Part shown: piece after piece, positions 35,501 to 47,123 of the stretch
Layout: each line of letters begins with the position of its first letter
Position numbering within the stretch: position 1 is the stretch's first letter
DNA from: Isoetes taiwanensis
Taxonomy: Eukaryota; Streptophyta; Lycopodiopsida; Isoetales; Isoetaceae
Reading direction: 5' to 3'
Assembly (NCBI GenBank): GCA_021234155.1
Contig: JAJEKV010000084.1
Coordinates: 2,372,545 to 2,436,544, forward strand
Length of the DNA: 64,000 bases
The notes under the pieces: generated by a model
Database searches by the model: none
Told to the model about the DNA's origin: nothing
The model's input: only the letters and a program-made list of their open reading frames with translations
Position numbers and translations under genes: made by a program

Positions 35501-37311
35501 TTCTTTACATTCGAATCTAAAACTATGGAAGCATCAATAGTTAAAAGAAACAATGTAGACAAGTCATGATTTCAATATAAGGCACATTGTGGCACTTAAA
35601 CTATGGATGCATTTGAAGATGCCTTAAACTAGTGCATTTGGTCATAAGATACTCTAACTAGTGCCAAAAGGCAAATTCCAATAGGCATTTAAAACTATGG
35701 AATCATAAATAGTTCTAATGTGTTCTAATTAACCCTAAACCCATAACACACTTATGAAGTTAAAAGAAACGATGTGACCATATGCAAGTGATGTAGAAAC
35801 TTATGTGACCATATGTAGAAACTTATGTGATGTAAAACAATTTGACCATATGAAACTTATGTAGACCATATTCAAGTGATGATCACGGAATTATGGCTAA
35901 AGAAATGGAGCTAGAGGTAGTGAATTTCACGCGATTAACTAGCAATGAGATTAGCTTTATAGTTTCACCTAAAATTTTGCAAAAGGATAGGTAGTGAATA
36001 AGTTCACAAGATTAACTAGCAATGAGATTAGCTATAGTTTCACTAAAATTTTGCAAAAGGATAGCAATGAGATTAGCTATAGTTTCACGGAAATTTGGCA
36101 AAAAAGGAATGGCTGCTCATGGATTCCGTGGTGCCGTGGGTCCATGAACAACCAATCCAACCTAAATTTGTGCATAGGTCCAAGACAAACTGTGCATCAA
36201 GAAGGCATCCCATGCCCCCACATTAACCCATTTACTAGAAATAATTTTTAATTGCTTATATGTGAAGCCCTTTCATTTGGGTTAGGCTTGTGGGATATAT
36301 GCCAAAGAATAACCATTGGTTTTTTTTTTCTAGGGTTCACGGTTCACTTCCTTTGGATCTGCCCTAAACCTCAAGTCGCCAAAGAAGAGTGGTACATGTA
36401 TGAAGTGATGGGTCCTTCCTATGCATGATGCTAATTCGCTAGGGAGCGTAAAAGATGCTTTTATAAATATATTTGCCTAATTTGGTTGCATGGCCTTTTT
36501 TGGGTTGGCCTTTTTGATCTCATATCGATGCTATTTAGAGCAGGACTTTATGTATGCAATCCCGATTTGTTCCAACTGTTTTGTAATATAAGTGTTCATG
36601 TTTTGTATCGAAGTTTTGTCTTAGAGCCCTTCCAAATCAAAAAGTTGATAATACAAATACACATCCAATGATATTTCCAAACCCGAAAGCAAGGATATTT
36701 GTTTTATTCAAGAAAAAGAACAAGCACAATAGAAGTCCAAAATTTGACTTCAAAATTAATCGCTTGTTGATGATGCAAAGAAGAAACATCAAGAACTTAA
36801 TAACAAAGATACATCATAGTCAAGACACAATATAAATCAGACCCTTCGACTGTTTGTTTCACTTAAAGCTTCAAGTACGTGAACCGCAACACTAACTACA
36901 TTCCAACCGTGAATCGAATATTTAATCCTCTTCGCCCGATAGCACATCGTGGAGATTGTCTAAAATCTTTTCATCGCCGCCTTCACAAAGTTTGTAAACA
37001 ACCCTGGTTTCCTTTCAGCCTATGTTTTGCTTGTGCCATATCAAGTCTTATTGAGCAAACTTGGGTAGCATAAACAATGCCTTTTGGCTCGTTAGGAACA
37101 TAAAGTGTAACCCGTAGTTTATCTTGGGACTTTTTGTAGTAAGTTCCCTCTAAAACTTCTTCCCTTTATAAAACCAATTCCCATAGGCTTCAAAATCTGT
37201 CCGAACCACATATTTTTCTTTCATTACACAATAATATCCAAAATAAAGTGTCCTCATCATTGTCCTTTGAGCCGCTGACAAATGGGTTATCTCCTTCCCT
37301 TACCAAATCAC
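32521..37311. other. Non-coding middle of the 28-39 kb element with repeats
   Basis: A ~123-bp unit (AAGTAGGACTTGCGTAAAAA, TTACACAAAGTTT) occurs in tandem at 32,740-32,862 and 32,863-32,994 and again at 34,556-34,672. 35,371-35,460 and 35,760-35,885 share AACTTATGTGATGTAAAACA and GACCATATTCAAGTGATGAT. 35,337-35,372 repeats at 35,488-35,524. A unit with GCAATGAGATTAGCT and GTTTCAC occurs three times at 35,942-36,095. A minus ORF at 34,853-35,050 is not recognised. Confidence 0.5.
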
Positions 37312-39447
37312 TCAACACAAACCTGCATCTCCGTAAAATAGAGCTCTTTCAGATCTGCGCAACTCGTATTCATCAGCTATAGCCTTGCTTGGCTCAACAA
37401 CTACGAGCTCCCAATCATCTACATATTCCTTGTTCAGACACTTCTCCCATTGTGCATCAAGGCAATATGCACAAAAACAAGATAAACGCCTTATATGCAA
37501 TTGCGTAGGAGATGCTAAGTTAAATGCATGCACGTAATGAATGTTCCTCGTGTCCTCCACAGTCTCAGCACCCCATGCATTCTTTCTATCCACATTTTTC
37601 ACTTCCCAAAACGACCTTCTTACTGGTTTCTTGTTCACACTTGAAGATGGAGCAACAGCAGTGAAATTCTCCCTGGCTATATTCACAATATCAGCAGCAC
37701 ATTCTACTTTTACAGACTGTGATCTCTTCATCATCTCCCTTAGCCACCGGTTTCAACTCTGCAGCCTTCCCATCATGCTCCCCTTTGCCGTGATTGGAGC
37801 CGAAAAAAATTCCACATCATTTCAATGAGTGTCTCATGAGAATACCTTCCTACAAAATAGAATGGCGGGCAGCTTTGAATTGGGATGCAGCTCCATCCGA
37901 AAATACCCAATGCTTTTTGGATGTATGCCCCGTTCTTTCATGAATTTGATGCATCATAAATGCATGCCGGATTAAAAAGTGTGTCATGTTTTGTATCATC
38001 GATATATAGTAATGGGTGTCCTTGATGACATCACCGATGAAGGCTCCAAATAGTATGTGATTTGTACAAGAATGGTGACCGCTTGTTTGTCCAAGACGCA
38101 GATTGAACTTGATCCCCGCGAAATCGAATTGTGAAGTTCTCTCGCAAAGTCTACTACAGATACAATAACCCCAAAAGGGAGGTTGTCTAACATATCCCTA
38201 AACCGCATCGCTTGCCATTTGTGCCTAAAGTCAGTAATCGGAAACTTTGCCAACTGGCCAATCAATGTGTGCATAAGATCTTTTGGTTTTGTTTTCCTCC
38301 ACGACCGGAGTACTTTCTTGGGTTTCCCCCACTTATCCTTACCTCCTTCCTCATAATCCAAGCACTCCCAACTCACAAATCCTTCTTCTGGACAACTCTA
38401 GAGGACACTGTGTAGCCGAGACACACCACATTTGCTCACAATCTCCATAAATGCAATCTTTCTTGTGGAATTCTTGATTTTCTTCTTTAGGACACAATAT
38501 GGATTGCCGTGAGCTGAGTGGTTGACTTATACTTCTTAGTCTTGGCAAAGCACATAGTTGGCCTGTAGATTGGCATACCTCACATGCACAGTGCAACATT
38601 CTACATGCATATTTCTAAGTGAATTTAAGCCATCCAAGAGCATCTGGTAGCCTCACATGATGAATGCAACAACATGAATTGAACTGTTTCAATTTCATTA
38701 CATACCATGGTTTTAGTTTTTCAAATGCTCTTTTGGCCAATTGTAATTTTTGGGTGTCGCTCTTTGAATTTAATGAACATCTCTCGACCGCAAAACATAA
38801 TCAAGAAATATGTGAGTAACATGTCAAATAACAAGTACACATGAACATGTAACTCTACTCTAATCGCAACTATAAACCGCCATCGTGAAACTCACTATGA
38901 CAATGTAAAACACAAACTACAAACATACAATCTCGCAACTAATGGTCATAACCGCAACACCAATCGTGAATCGCGAACAAACATAATCACAAACCGCAAC
39001 CACCGACATAACTCAACACTTGCTGAAACACTAATCAGTAGTCTAACTATTTAACATGCTCTCTCGCAACACAAACCGAAACTATGTAATGGAGCTCAAA
39101 CACTAATCGCAACATCAATCGCAGACTAACAACCTAAGTTGAATCTAAACCACCAACCAACCGCAAAGCAGCTCGAAATGTTTAAGTTGCATATTAAGAA
39201 TCAGACTTCAAACCTTAGCTGCAACACCAACTACATCTACATAAGCTGCAACAACAACTACATCTACAAATGATGCACATATCACCAAGAAATCAACAAA
39301 AGATAATTTGCACCTGAGTATCCTCCAGATAATGTGTAGCATGTTCCTCCTTCACATTTCTTTCCAGTCTTCTGAACTTCACTCTGTCAGACCCAAATCT
39401 TAGGAGAAAGTCCATACATTCTTCTTCATCAGTGATCAGTGATGGTG
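37312..39447 (-). pseudogene. DDE-type transposase relic (second family)
   Basis: Minus-strand pieces in order: an exon near 39,447-39,317 (LITDEEECMDFLLRFGSDRV), then CPKEENQEFHKKDCIYGDCE, WECLDYEEGGKDKWG, HKWQAMRFRDMLDNLPFGVI, a VDFA…NFTIRFRGDQVQSASW block, FSDGAASQFKAARH (near 37,880), WNFFGSNHGKGEHDG (about 37,800) and RRLSCFCAYCLDAQWEKCLN (about 37,450). Asp-Phe-Ala, SDG-x2-QF and HGKG-x-DG blocks in this order occur in a transposase-like family common in cnidarians and arthropods. I do not know its official superfamily. It is distinct from the element 1 transposase. Several frameshifts. Confidence 0.65.
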
Positions 39448-39615
39448 CACCGAAAATTCTCCCTCAAATTTTGAATTCTCTCGGGCGGGCGGTGGTGGTT
39501 GAAGCAAGAAACGAAAATAGGTAAGTGGCTAACTACCTTTCGAACTAATTTTCGAACTAATTAGGGGGGGACAGGGGGACAACTAAAATAAGACACTATA
39601 CCATGCTTTAACCCA

Positions 39616-41731
39616 GAGGTCTGCAGGAATTGTCAGTGCGTAGTCAGTTAAATGGATCAATTTCTGCTTGTTTTGCTTCACTCTCTGCCCTTAGGGTTTT
39701 AGATCTGGCAGCAAACCATATTACTGGGAACATTCCAAAAGATCTAGGTATGTTTTCTGCTCTGGAGTATTTAGATTTAAGTTATAACGAGTTATCGGGT
39801 GAGATCCCAAGTGCATTGTTCACCAATTACTCTGTTATATCTCATCTAGATCTTAGTGGAAATAACTTGACGGGTAGCATTCCTCAAGGATTTATTGATT
39901 GTTCTGCTCTCACAGATCCAGATCTTGGTTGGAATAATTTTACAGGTAACATTCCAGAGGAGTTGGGTAACTGTCCTGCCCTTGGGGCTTTAAGGCTTGG
40001 AGGAAACAGGTTATCCGGTGAGATTCCAAGTGCATTGTTCACCAATTGCTCTGTTCTATCTCATCTAGATCTCAGTCAAAATGACTTGACGGGTAGCATT
40101 CCTCAACGATTTACTAATTGTCTGCTCTTCAAGCAGTGGATATCTCTGGCAACCACTTATCTGGTAACCTTGCAGATATGCTATCAGGCATATCAGGGAT
40201 GTCTGCTCTCACACATCTAGATCTTGGTCAGAATAATTTTACAGGTAACATTCCAGAGGAGCTGGGTAATTGTCCTGGGACCGCCGTATTTAGATGTCCT
40301 GCTCTCAGTTATCTAGATCTCTCTTATAATGCACTCACAGGTAACATTCCAGGGGAGTTGGGTAATTGCCCTGCTCTCAATTATCTAAATCTCCATCATA
40401 ATGCACTCACAGGTGATATACCAAGGGAGCTTGGTAAGCTGAAGCTCTCAGATTTGATTCTCTCTTATAACGAGCTCACCGGTTATATACCGAGAGAGCT
40501 TTTTGCAAACTGCTCCAGTCTTGAAATCCTAGAGCTCCATTTTAATAACCTTAAGGGAAATATTCCAATTGAGGTAAGCAACTGTACACTTCTTGCAGTA
40601 TTGTATCTCTCTTCCAATGGTTTGACAGGTAATATCCCAGATCAGTTGGGCCAGCTTTCTCAACTGAGTTACCTGTTATTAGCAAATAATTTTTTGACTG
40701 GTAAAGTGCCAAACCAACTTTCAAACCTATCTGTTCTCTATTCATTGGACCTCTCGTCGAATAACTTGACAGGTAGCATACCTTTTGAGCTTGGAAATAG
40801 TAGCTCGCTGGGGTATTTGGCACTGCATGACAACAAGCTCTATGGAGATATACCGTCTAACTTCAATATTTCGAAGTTTTGCCTCATTACATTGAATAAT
40901 AATTATTTTACAGGACGGATTCCAACCGCTATGGGGCTTGAAAATCAAACAAATACAGTCATGGTGGATTTCAGCAATAATAAATTTTCAGGCCCATTTC
41001 CAAAGGAGCTTTGCTATCAGCAAAAGCTAGTCGCCCTCAAGCTGGCACACAATAATCTAGAAGGGACAATACCTGAATGTATTGGTAATTTCACTAGCAT
41101 CACAATTCTAGATCTATCAAACAATAAGCTCACTGGGAACCTGCCTCAAAACTTGTCAAGACTAATCTGGCTTCAAAACGTGAGCTATTTACAATTGAAA
41201 GGTGATTCTCGGTACTTTTCCAATAGTATAGAAACCAGAGTAACAATCTTTGACGTATCCAACAATGAGTTGAACGGATCCATTCCATCAGAATTGGGCA
41301 AGCTTATATTACTAAAACAACTGAACTTGTCCCATAATCAGTTCAACGGTGAGATTCCTCCTGAGCTAGGAAATCTTAAGGCTATGGAGTCACTAGATCT
41401 TCCATGGAATCGGTTAAGTGGTACTCTTCCAGCTGAGATATGTAGCATTGACGGTTTGGGAGGGCTTGATGTGTCTTATAACAATTTAAGCGGGCATGTT
41501 CCAACAGATAATCATTGTGACACAAGGTTCAAAGCATCTGCATTCGAAGGAAACCAACTATGTGGTCCACCATTGTCAGTAGCATGTAATCCAACAAGCA
41601 AGACCACATATGTTGTAAAAGGTGGACAACACTGGAATAGCTGGTTCAAAGAGTATGTTTGGAATCCTGGGTTCTACATTGGAATCTTTATAGGCTTCAT
41701 CTTCAGCATCGTACTTACTGTAAGAATCTAA
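39616..41731 (+). pseudogene. LRR receptor-like protein body, one frameshift
   Basis: About 25 plant-type extracellular LRRs (consensus LxxLDLSxNxLxGxIPxxLxN) run from 39,616 to about 41,520. A capping region (FEGNQLCGPPL) and one membrane span (FYIGIFIGFIFSIVL) follow, with a four-residue tail and stop at 41,729. There is no kinase, so it is receptor-like-protein type; such proteins sense peptides or pathogens at the plasma membrane with a partner kinase. A missing base near 40,121 splits the frame between TNC and ALQAVDIS. The N-terminus is absent here; a matching signal/LRRNT exon lies at 27,892-28,083. Confidence 0.9.
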
Positions 41732-42170
41732 AAATAAATTTCCCTGGTTTCTATGCTACTTGTATAGTAATTGAAATCAAATATAGCTATAACCAATGAA
41801 ACACATTGTAAATCGCAGATTATCATTATTCCATAATTTGATGCCCCTTGAACAGCTCAAATATAAATTGCATTATGATTCAAAGGCAGGATGCTACTTC
41901 TCATGATTGCAGATTTAAGCCATTGGATCTTTCAATGAGTATGGAGTTGCTAGGCATTTGTGTAAGCCCAAGTGCATGCATGTTGTTAGACCATGAGATT
42001 CCTCTCTTCTACCTACAAATTTTGTTTATTCGACTTACAAAATAAAAGAAAATGTACTTCATCATAAGATAAGGTATACTTGGCCGACTATTCTCCCCAT
42101 ACCATGATTTAGTTAAAAGGAAGCGCTTATGTGGTTATTATAGACATACTAACAATATGGAGTGCTACTC
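41732..42170. other. 3' flank of the LRR gene
   Basis: AT-rich with no feature seen except likely 3' untranslated sequence. Confidence 0.35.
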
Positions 42171-42174
42171 TTGT

Positions 42175-42385
42175 ATAAGGTAAGGTTATCGGTCTGGCCA
42201 AGGCTGATAACCAAAAATGCATGGCCGAGGCTGTACGTCCGAGGCCAAATATTTGCACGTAAGGCCAAGGCCCGCTAGGGCCGAAGGCTGGGCCTCGGCC
42301 TTATCTGTCCGAGCACATACAACTGAGGCCACACATTTTTTGTTATCAGCCAAGGCAAAGACCGATAATCACCTTATCGGGCTGA
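42175..42385. mobile_element. Foldback element, GC-rich centre
   Basis: The left arm (AAGGTTATCGGTCTGGCCAA, GGCTGATAACCAAAAATG, about 42,183-42,226) is inverted at about 42,325-42,380 (TTTGTTATCAGCCAAGGCAA, GACCGATAATCACCTT). The centre repeats GGCCGAGGC/GGCCAAGGC. Size and structure fit a MITE or foldback transposon. The TSD is not resolved. Confidence 0.65.
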
Positions 42386-42482
42386 TAATTAATTATCTTC
42401 TAGTACTAAAACTAGTTATCACTCCTAGTAGTGATAACTTAATTATCGGACTCTCCACACTAGAGAGTCCGATAAGGAGAGC
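42386..42482. repeat. Three adjacent stem-loops
   Basis: GATAATTAATTATC (42,391-42,404); GTTATCACT with AGTGATAAC around CCTAGT (42,415-42,438); and TTATCGGACTCTC with GAGAGTCCGATAA around CACACTA (42,443-42,475), 13-bp perfect arms. They adjoin the foldback element and may be part of it. Confidence 0.7.
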
Positions 42483-42712
42483 TATAGCAGCAACATGGTT
42501 CTGTCCTGTATATACACTTCCCAATTGTTCTTTTCTAGATAAAGTTCCACCAATAGAAAACTTTTATAGCCTAGAGGAAAATGTCCTGCAATTCCTGTTA
42601 TACTTTGAATTGCCACTAAAAATGTGTAGAATCTTTATAGATTTCAAAATTTTCAGCTAATGCAATAATTTAACCGTTTCAGCAGTTCCCAAAGAAAGGG
42701 AAGAAAAAACAC

Positions 42713-42945
42713 GCAAAGGACGGTTGGGCCCAATCCAGCCGTCTCATCCAATAAATAGTTGATACGTGTCACCTTTTCTAGGCCTGAAAAAGCGTGCAAG
42801 ATTTTACTCTGCATTCTGCCCCTTGTACCCTGCGTTCCGTAGTTTTTACGCCAGATTCTAACTTTTTTTTACTTGACTGTTATAACATTTCCACCTGCAT
42901 GCGAACACGTATCACGCTTGGATTGGGCCCAGCCATCCTCTACGT
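42713..42945. mobile_element. Probable MITE with GGGCCCAATCC inverted ends
   Basis: GGACGGTTGGGCCCAATCCA near 42,719 is inverted as TTGGATTGGGCCCAGCCATC at about 42,918-42,937. Further inside, TGATACGTGT and its complement continue the arm. The interior is non-coding. TSD not determined. Confidence 0.5.
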
Positions 42946-42949
42946 TGAG

Positions 42950-43019
42950 AGAAAGGCCCTGTGGCCCTTTTTCCGGAACGTAGCTTGACCTTCCGGAAAG
43001 AAGGCCACAGGGCCCTTCT
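42950..43019. repeat. 70-bp hairpin
   Basis: AGAAAGGCCCTGTGGCC…TTCCGGAA (42,950-42,978) pairs with 42,991-43,019 across a 12-bp loop with only about three mismatches. Confidence 0.8.
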
Positions 43020-43055
43020 GTTATATAAAAAATTCCATTTAAAACTTTCTTATAA

Positions 43056-43924
43056 TCAATTAACATTTACTTTTTTATTTTCCCTAAAAAAGCATTCAAC
43101 CGCCAGTCCTGCATGAGTTCCTGAATCCGATTTCTTATGCTCTAGTAAGTGGATTGTTTCCTTTTTATGCATCTTAGCTTGTCCATTGCCTTCTCTGTGA
43201 TAGTTGCTGGCTTTGCCGGGGTCTAAATTGGCATGCATATATCTGGCAAGCCTGAAACAGATCACCTTTGCCCATACAGAAGCATCAAGGGATCGCATTG
43301 CCTTGTTGAGATCTCCTTGAAGCACCTTTCGGAAGAACACAATTTTATTTGCAAAGAATTGGTATATGTCAAAACTAGCAGGAGAGCCTCTGCCTCCATG
43401 CCTGACCTGTTCTCGCCTGAGAATTGCTCGAGCTTCCTGGCCTTCCAAACATTTCCCAATGCAGAGTCTACCTTCTTCTGGTAGTCAGAGGTTCTTGTGT
43501 CCCTTTGTCGTCCATCTGTGGTATCCCTCTGCCTTCCATCTGTGGTGTCCCTCTGCCTTCCATCCCTACGGTCCTAGGCCTGCTCTTCCTCTTCCTCGGA
43601 GTCGGAGTCCGAATCTGAGCTTGAGTCGGAGGATTCCGAGCTAGGGTACCTCCTCCTCTTGCTCCTCCTCTTGTCCCTTCCTGTTTTCCGAGCTGATGCT
43701 TGTGGCAACTGAGCGTTGCCTTCCGAACCCACTCCTGCTTGTGCGGCCAGCAAAGTCTTTATCTGCCCAAGGTCTGTCCTCATCTGTGATATTTCCTCTT
43801 CTGGGGTCATGGGTCCAAATTCTTCGTACAGGTTCCTTGCCGTGGGTGGCCTGGGCGGACTCTGTTCTTCCATATGGTCTCGGCATTGTCGTTCCCCTGA
43901 GCCTAGGCCTCTAGCTGCATACAC
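43056..43924 (-). pseudogene. Retroelement-type ORF B, Ser/Asp/Arg-rich
   Basis: ATG at 43,924 opens a frame with a short coiled region (EEEISQMRTDLGQIKTLLAA), a basic patch (RDKRRSKRRRYP) and a Ser-Asp-Glu run, stopping at 43,574. Past it are three repeats of DGRQRDTT and a frame with KARKLEQFSGENR and then NKIVFFRKVLQGDLNKAM to 43,056. The acidic/basic low-complexity block before an SGE-like core resembles gag proteins of Ty3-type elements, but no gag domain is certain. Confidence 0.4.
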
Positions 43925-44090
43925 AAGTAATTCATGGCTATGTGGTTAGTTTTACTTGTTCTCTTGCATTATTTATGTTTGTTGGTATAGTTGGGGAACA
44001 AAATACATTGACAAAACATTTAAAGTGCAAAAGAAATTATATTTATATTATATAATATTTTAGTACAAAATCTCCGGGATCAAGAGTCTA

Positions 44091-45602
44091 CTAATCTTGA
44101 AATCGCCGGTAAGATGGGTTGTCCTCAAGGAACTTTTTAACTTGGGCCGTTCCTATGGAGCGTCCCAAGTTTCTAAGGACATTGGTTGACGTCCCGCCCT
44201 GTAATGCTGTCACCAACTCCTCTACTCTGCGGTCGGAGGTGTAGGCCGCGGTTACTGCCAATCTTCCCTGCCGTCGGTAGGGCACGGCGAAGTCGAAGAG
44301 GTCGAGTGCCATCGCTCTCTTGACTAAGACAGCATAGTCGACATTTGCAGCTATTCGAGCATGCCTGCCAAAGCCAGAGAGCCCTCTTCGCCCCGGGGGC
44401 TGAATTTGCGGTGTATCACCGCTATTCTCCCATCCAGCAGCAGGGGTAGGTAGTACCTCAGCGACCTGTCGTTGTGTGTCGCAGATGATTCCCCACTTGC
44501 TTGGCCTCCAGCTCTATGTCGTCCGGCGTATTCGTCGACTTCTACCTCAGTCAGTTCTCGGTAGTTAGCAATTGTTGAGTCGACTCGCCTGATGTCGATT
44601 CCTGCTCCTCTCGCTGGAGGTGGTGTCGAGGGGCTCGGCATCAAGATGCTGGTGGTTTTGCCTCTGATCCCCATCTGTTCCTGAATGGCGAGGAACTCTT
44701 CTTCAGATGGCAATTCTCCGGCCTCTATAACCTGTCTTATGTTGCTGTAGGCCTGCATGTCGGAAGGACTTCGACTCCCCTGTGTAGGTGTCGGCTTCTC
44801 GCACTTGAAGCGGGAAGTCTGAGGCTCCCCGGACGATGAAGTCGTCCAAATCTGGTTGCTGCCGTAGTTGGTGCAGCAACTCGTCAAGCCGGAGCTCCCT
44901 CTCCCTGCATTCGGGGAGATTCTGGATGTCACTGAGGAGTAGGTACTCCTCTCCGTTGATGATGATGGGGGCTAGGCTTGTGATGCCTAGCCCAAGTGGG
45001 GGAGCGACTCTGAGGGTCTGCTGGCTCCGCTCGATGTTGGCCAGCTCCTCCTCTGCTTGCCGCCGTTCTTCCTCTGAGTCGAGCTCCGTGTACTCTTCGT
45101 CGTCCGACTCCTCTTCTTCTTCTCTTCCTTCTTGCTCCTGCTGGTACTGCAAAAGCATCTGCTCTTCTGCTTGGGCTGCTATGGGGTCCACCTCCATGGG
45201 AGGGATAGAGGTTGCCCCCATTGGGTTTTCGGCATAGTGGGATAGGAAAATGGCTAGGGCGGCGGTGTAGGAGAAATACTTGGTCCTGTCAACTGTCAGG
45301 ACCATGTAATCTGGCAGCCTCTGTGCCTTGTTGGTCAAGTATTTGGCGATGTTCGGGACATCACCCAAGGCTGCTTGAAGGGATGGGCGGGGAACAAAAT
45401 AGCCTATGCAAGGGGGGAGCTGGACGAGGGAGGGTCCTACCCTAGCTTGGAACTCTGCTAAAACTTGTCTATATGCTGGGGTTGCATTCAGAGTGGCTTG
45501 GACATCTATTTCTTTCCCAAAGACTCGGAAGATGTCATTGACATCAGCCTCGGCAGCATGGGCACTGGCGTTGTACCATCGCCTGAAGTCAGCAGTGGCC
45601 AT
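44091..45602 (-). pseudogene. ORF A: acidic protein of unknown function, frameshifted
   Basis: ATG at 45,602 begins MATADFRRWYNASAHAAEAD. A helical first 150 residues is followed by a strongly acidic stretch (EEEEESDDEEYTELDSEEE) and a conserved-looking IIINGEEYLLLSDIQNLPE. The frame shifts near 44,820 (into PSDMQAYSNIRQVIEAGELP) and near 44,350 (into RAMALDLFDFAVPYRRQGRL), giving about 500 residues in all. Not recognised. Its 5' untranslated region and TATA box match those of the H3-like ORF at 50,602, so both probably come from one kind of element. Confidence 0.55.
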
Positions 45603-45639
45603 TGATCTAGCGAAGAAGAGACTAGCAAACAGATGCAGA

Positions 45640-45727
45640 AGCGCCTCAGGGAACTGGAAGATCGCCTAAGCAGTCGAGAGCAAACCTGTAGGGTGCTAAA
45701 TGAGAAATGGGGGACCTATTTATAGAA
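45640..45727 (-). promoter_or_regulatory. TATA promoter of ORF A
   Basis: CTATAAATAG (reverse, 45,716-45,725) lies 114 bp upstream of the ORF A ATG. The sequence between (CCCCCATTTCTC, GCTCTCGACTGC, GGCGATCTTCC) is shared with the promoter at 50,640-50,712. Confidence 0.65.
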
Positions 45728-45944
45728 AAGGGATAATCTTGCTAGTTATAAATCAGAAATACAATGTGCCTTACAGGGAGAAATCTGAAATATTTCCTTG
45801 ACCCAAATCCAAGCTGGCTGAATATCCATGCAGTCCATGAAGCAATATTCAATAGGTTCTTGCACATGGAACGTCCAGGCTGCACCTGTTGGATGTAGTT
45901 GCTACCAACATGGTTAATCCAAGTGTTCATCTTTTGGTTGAAGG

Positions 45945-47123
45945 ACAGTGCTTCATCATTGCATTGCACTTTTGTGGGCAGCTGTAGAAGAGCATGCTCA
46001 GCACGCCAGAAAGGTGCTCGAGAAGTTAAGGAGGCATCAGTTGTATGCCAAGTTGTCGAAGTGTCACTTTGCAACAGAGAAGGTGGAATACCTCGGTCAT
46101 GTGATTTCAGCAGAAGGAATCTCGGCTGACCTCGCCAAGATTGAAGCAAAGAATCCAATGGCGGCACCAAAGAACGCCCATGAGGTCGAAGTTTCCTTGG
46201 CCTAGCAAGGTATTACAGGAAGTTCGTGAAGAACTTCAAGAAAGATAGCAGCCCCAATCGACGGACTTGACAAAGGCGGAGAAAGTAAAAATTGGGCAGA
46301 CCATTGGCTCAAGAAAGCCCAAGCAGGATTTGAGTTGTTGAAGGAAGCTTTGGCGGCCGCCCCGCCTTGACCACGCCGGACCGGAAAAGGACAAGTTAGT
46401 GGCAGCGGACGCAAGCAAGATAGCCCACAGTGCGGTGCTCATGCAAGAAGAGCGGGTAATAGCGCACGACTCAAGGAAAATGAACGGCGCCAAACGCTTA
46501 GCGTTACCGACGATGATCAAGAGCTGCTAGCGGTTGTCAGGGCATTGAGAATCTGGAGGCATTACCTCTTAGGGAGGAAGTTCCGGTTGGACACCGATCA
46601 CCGAGCCTCCGAAGTACGTATTCACACAACCACATCTAAATCTGAGGCAGAGAAGGTGGATGGAATTTCTCGAGGAGCACGACTTTGAGATAGTCTACAA
46701 ACGGGGAAGCTTAATGTGGTAGCAGATGCGCTTTCAAGGCATCCACCGACAACCGTGAGTGCATTTAACGCAATCTCGGCGCTCTTCGGCAATTTCGAGA
46801 AAAGATAGAAGAAACCTTGCCAACAGATGTGGACTTCAAGGAAGTATGGGCAAGCTTGTGCAAAGAAGCAAGAACAGATAAGGAGAAGGAAACCTTCAAA
46901 AATTTTAAGAAGGAAGGTAACCTCCTATACCATAAGAACAAGTTGTGCGTGCCAGAATCATCTGGAGTAAGAAAGTTGATCCTCCACGACACCCACAACA
47001 GCCCAATAGCTGGCCACGCAGGATTCATGAAGACATACTTCAAAGTGCGTAGCAGCTACTATTGGCCGGGAATGAAGAAGCAGATAGCCCGCTACATCAA
47101 GGAGTGTCAGCTATGCCAGCAAA
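45945..47123 (+). pseudogene. Ty3/gypsy RT end, RNase H and integrase start
   Basis: The translation reads EEHAQHARKVLEKLRRHQLY, then KCHFATEKVEYLGHVISAEG (RT thumb), QAGFELLKEALAA, DDQELLAVVRALRIWRHYLL (RNase H), DALSRHP, and the integrase zinc finger (HDTHNSPIAGHAGFMKTYFK … YIKECQLCQQT). Many frame breaks lie between 46,200 and 46,800. The last 300 bp are open. The sequence switches abruptly to Ty1/copia at about 47,124. Confidence 0.88.

Larger units (their letters stand above)
28097..39613. mobile_element. Large interval with inverted termini inside an LRR gene
   Basis: GGTTAAAGCATGGTATAGTG at 28,097-28,116 recurs as its exact reverse complement at 39,594-39,613. Between them are a minus-strand DDE-type transposase relic near the right end and plus-strand accessory ORFs near the left. 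I found no target duplication outside the inverted ends, so the true boundaries may differ or the flanks may have been rearranged. Confidence 0.55.

Noticed and set aside
44836-45237. Ser-rich plus-strand ORF
   Set aside because: Antisense of the Glu/Asp-rich part of ORF A.
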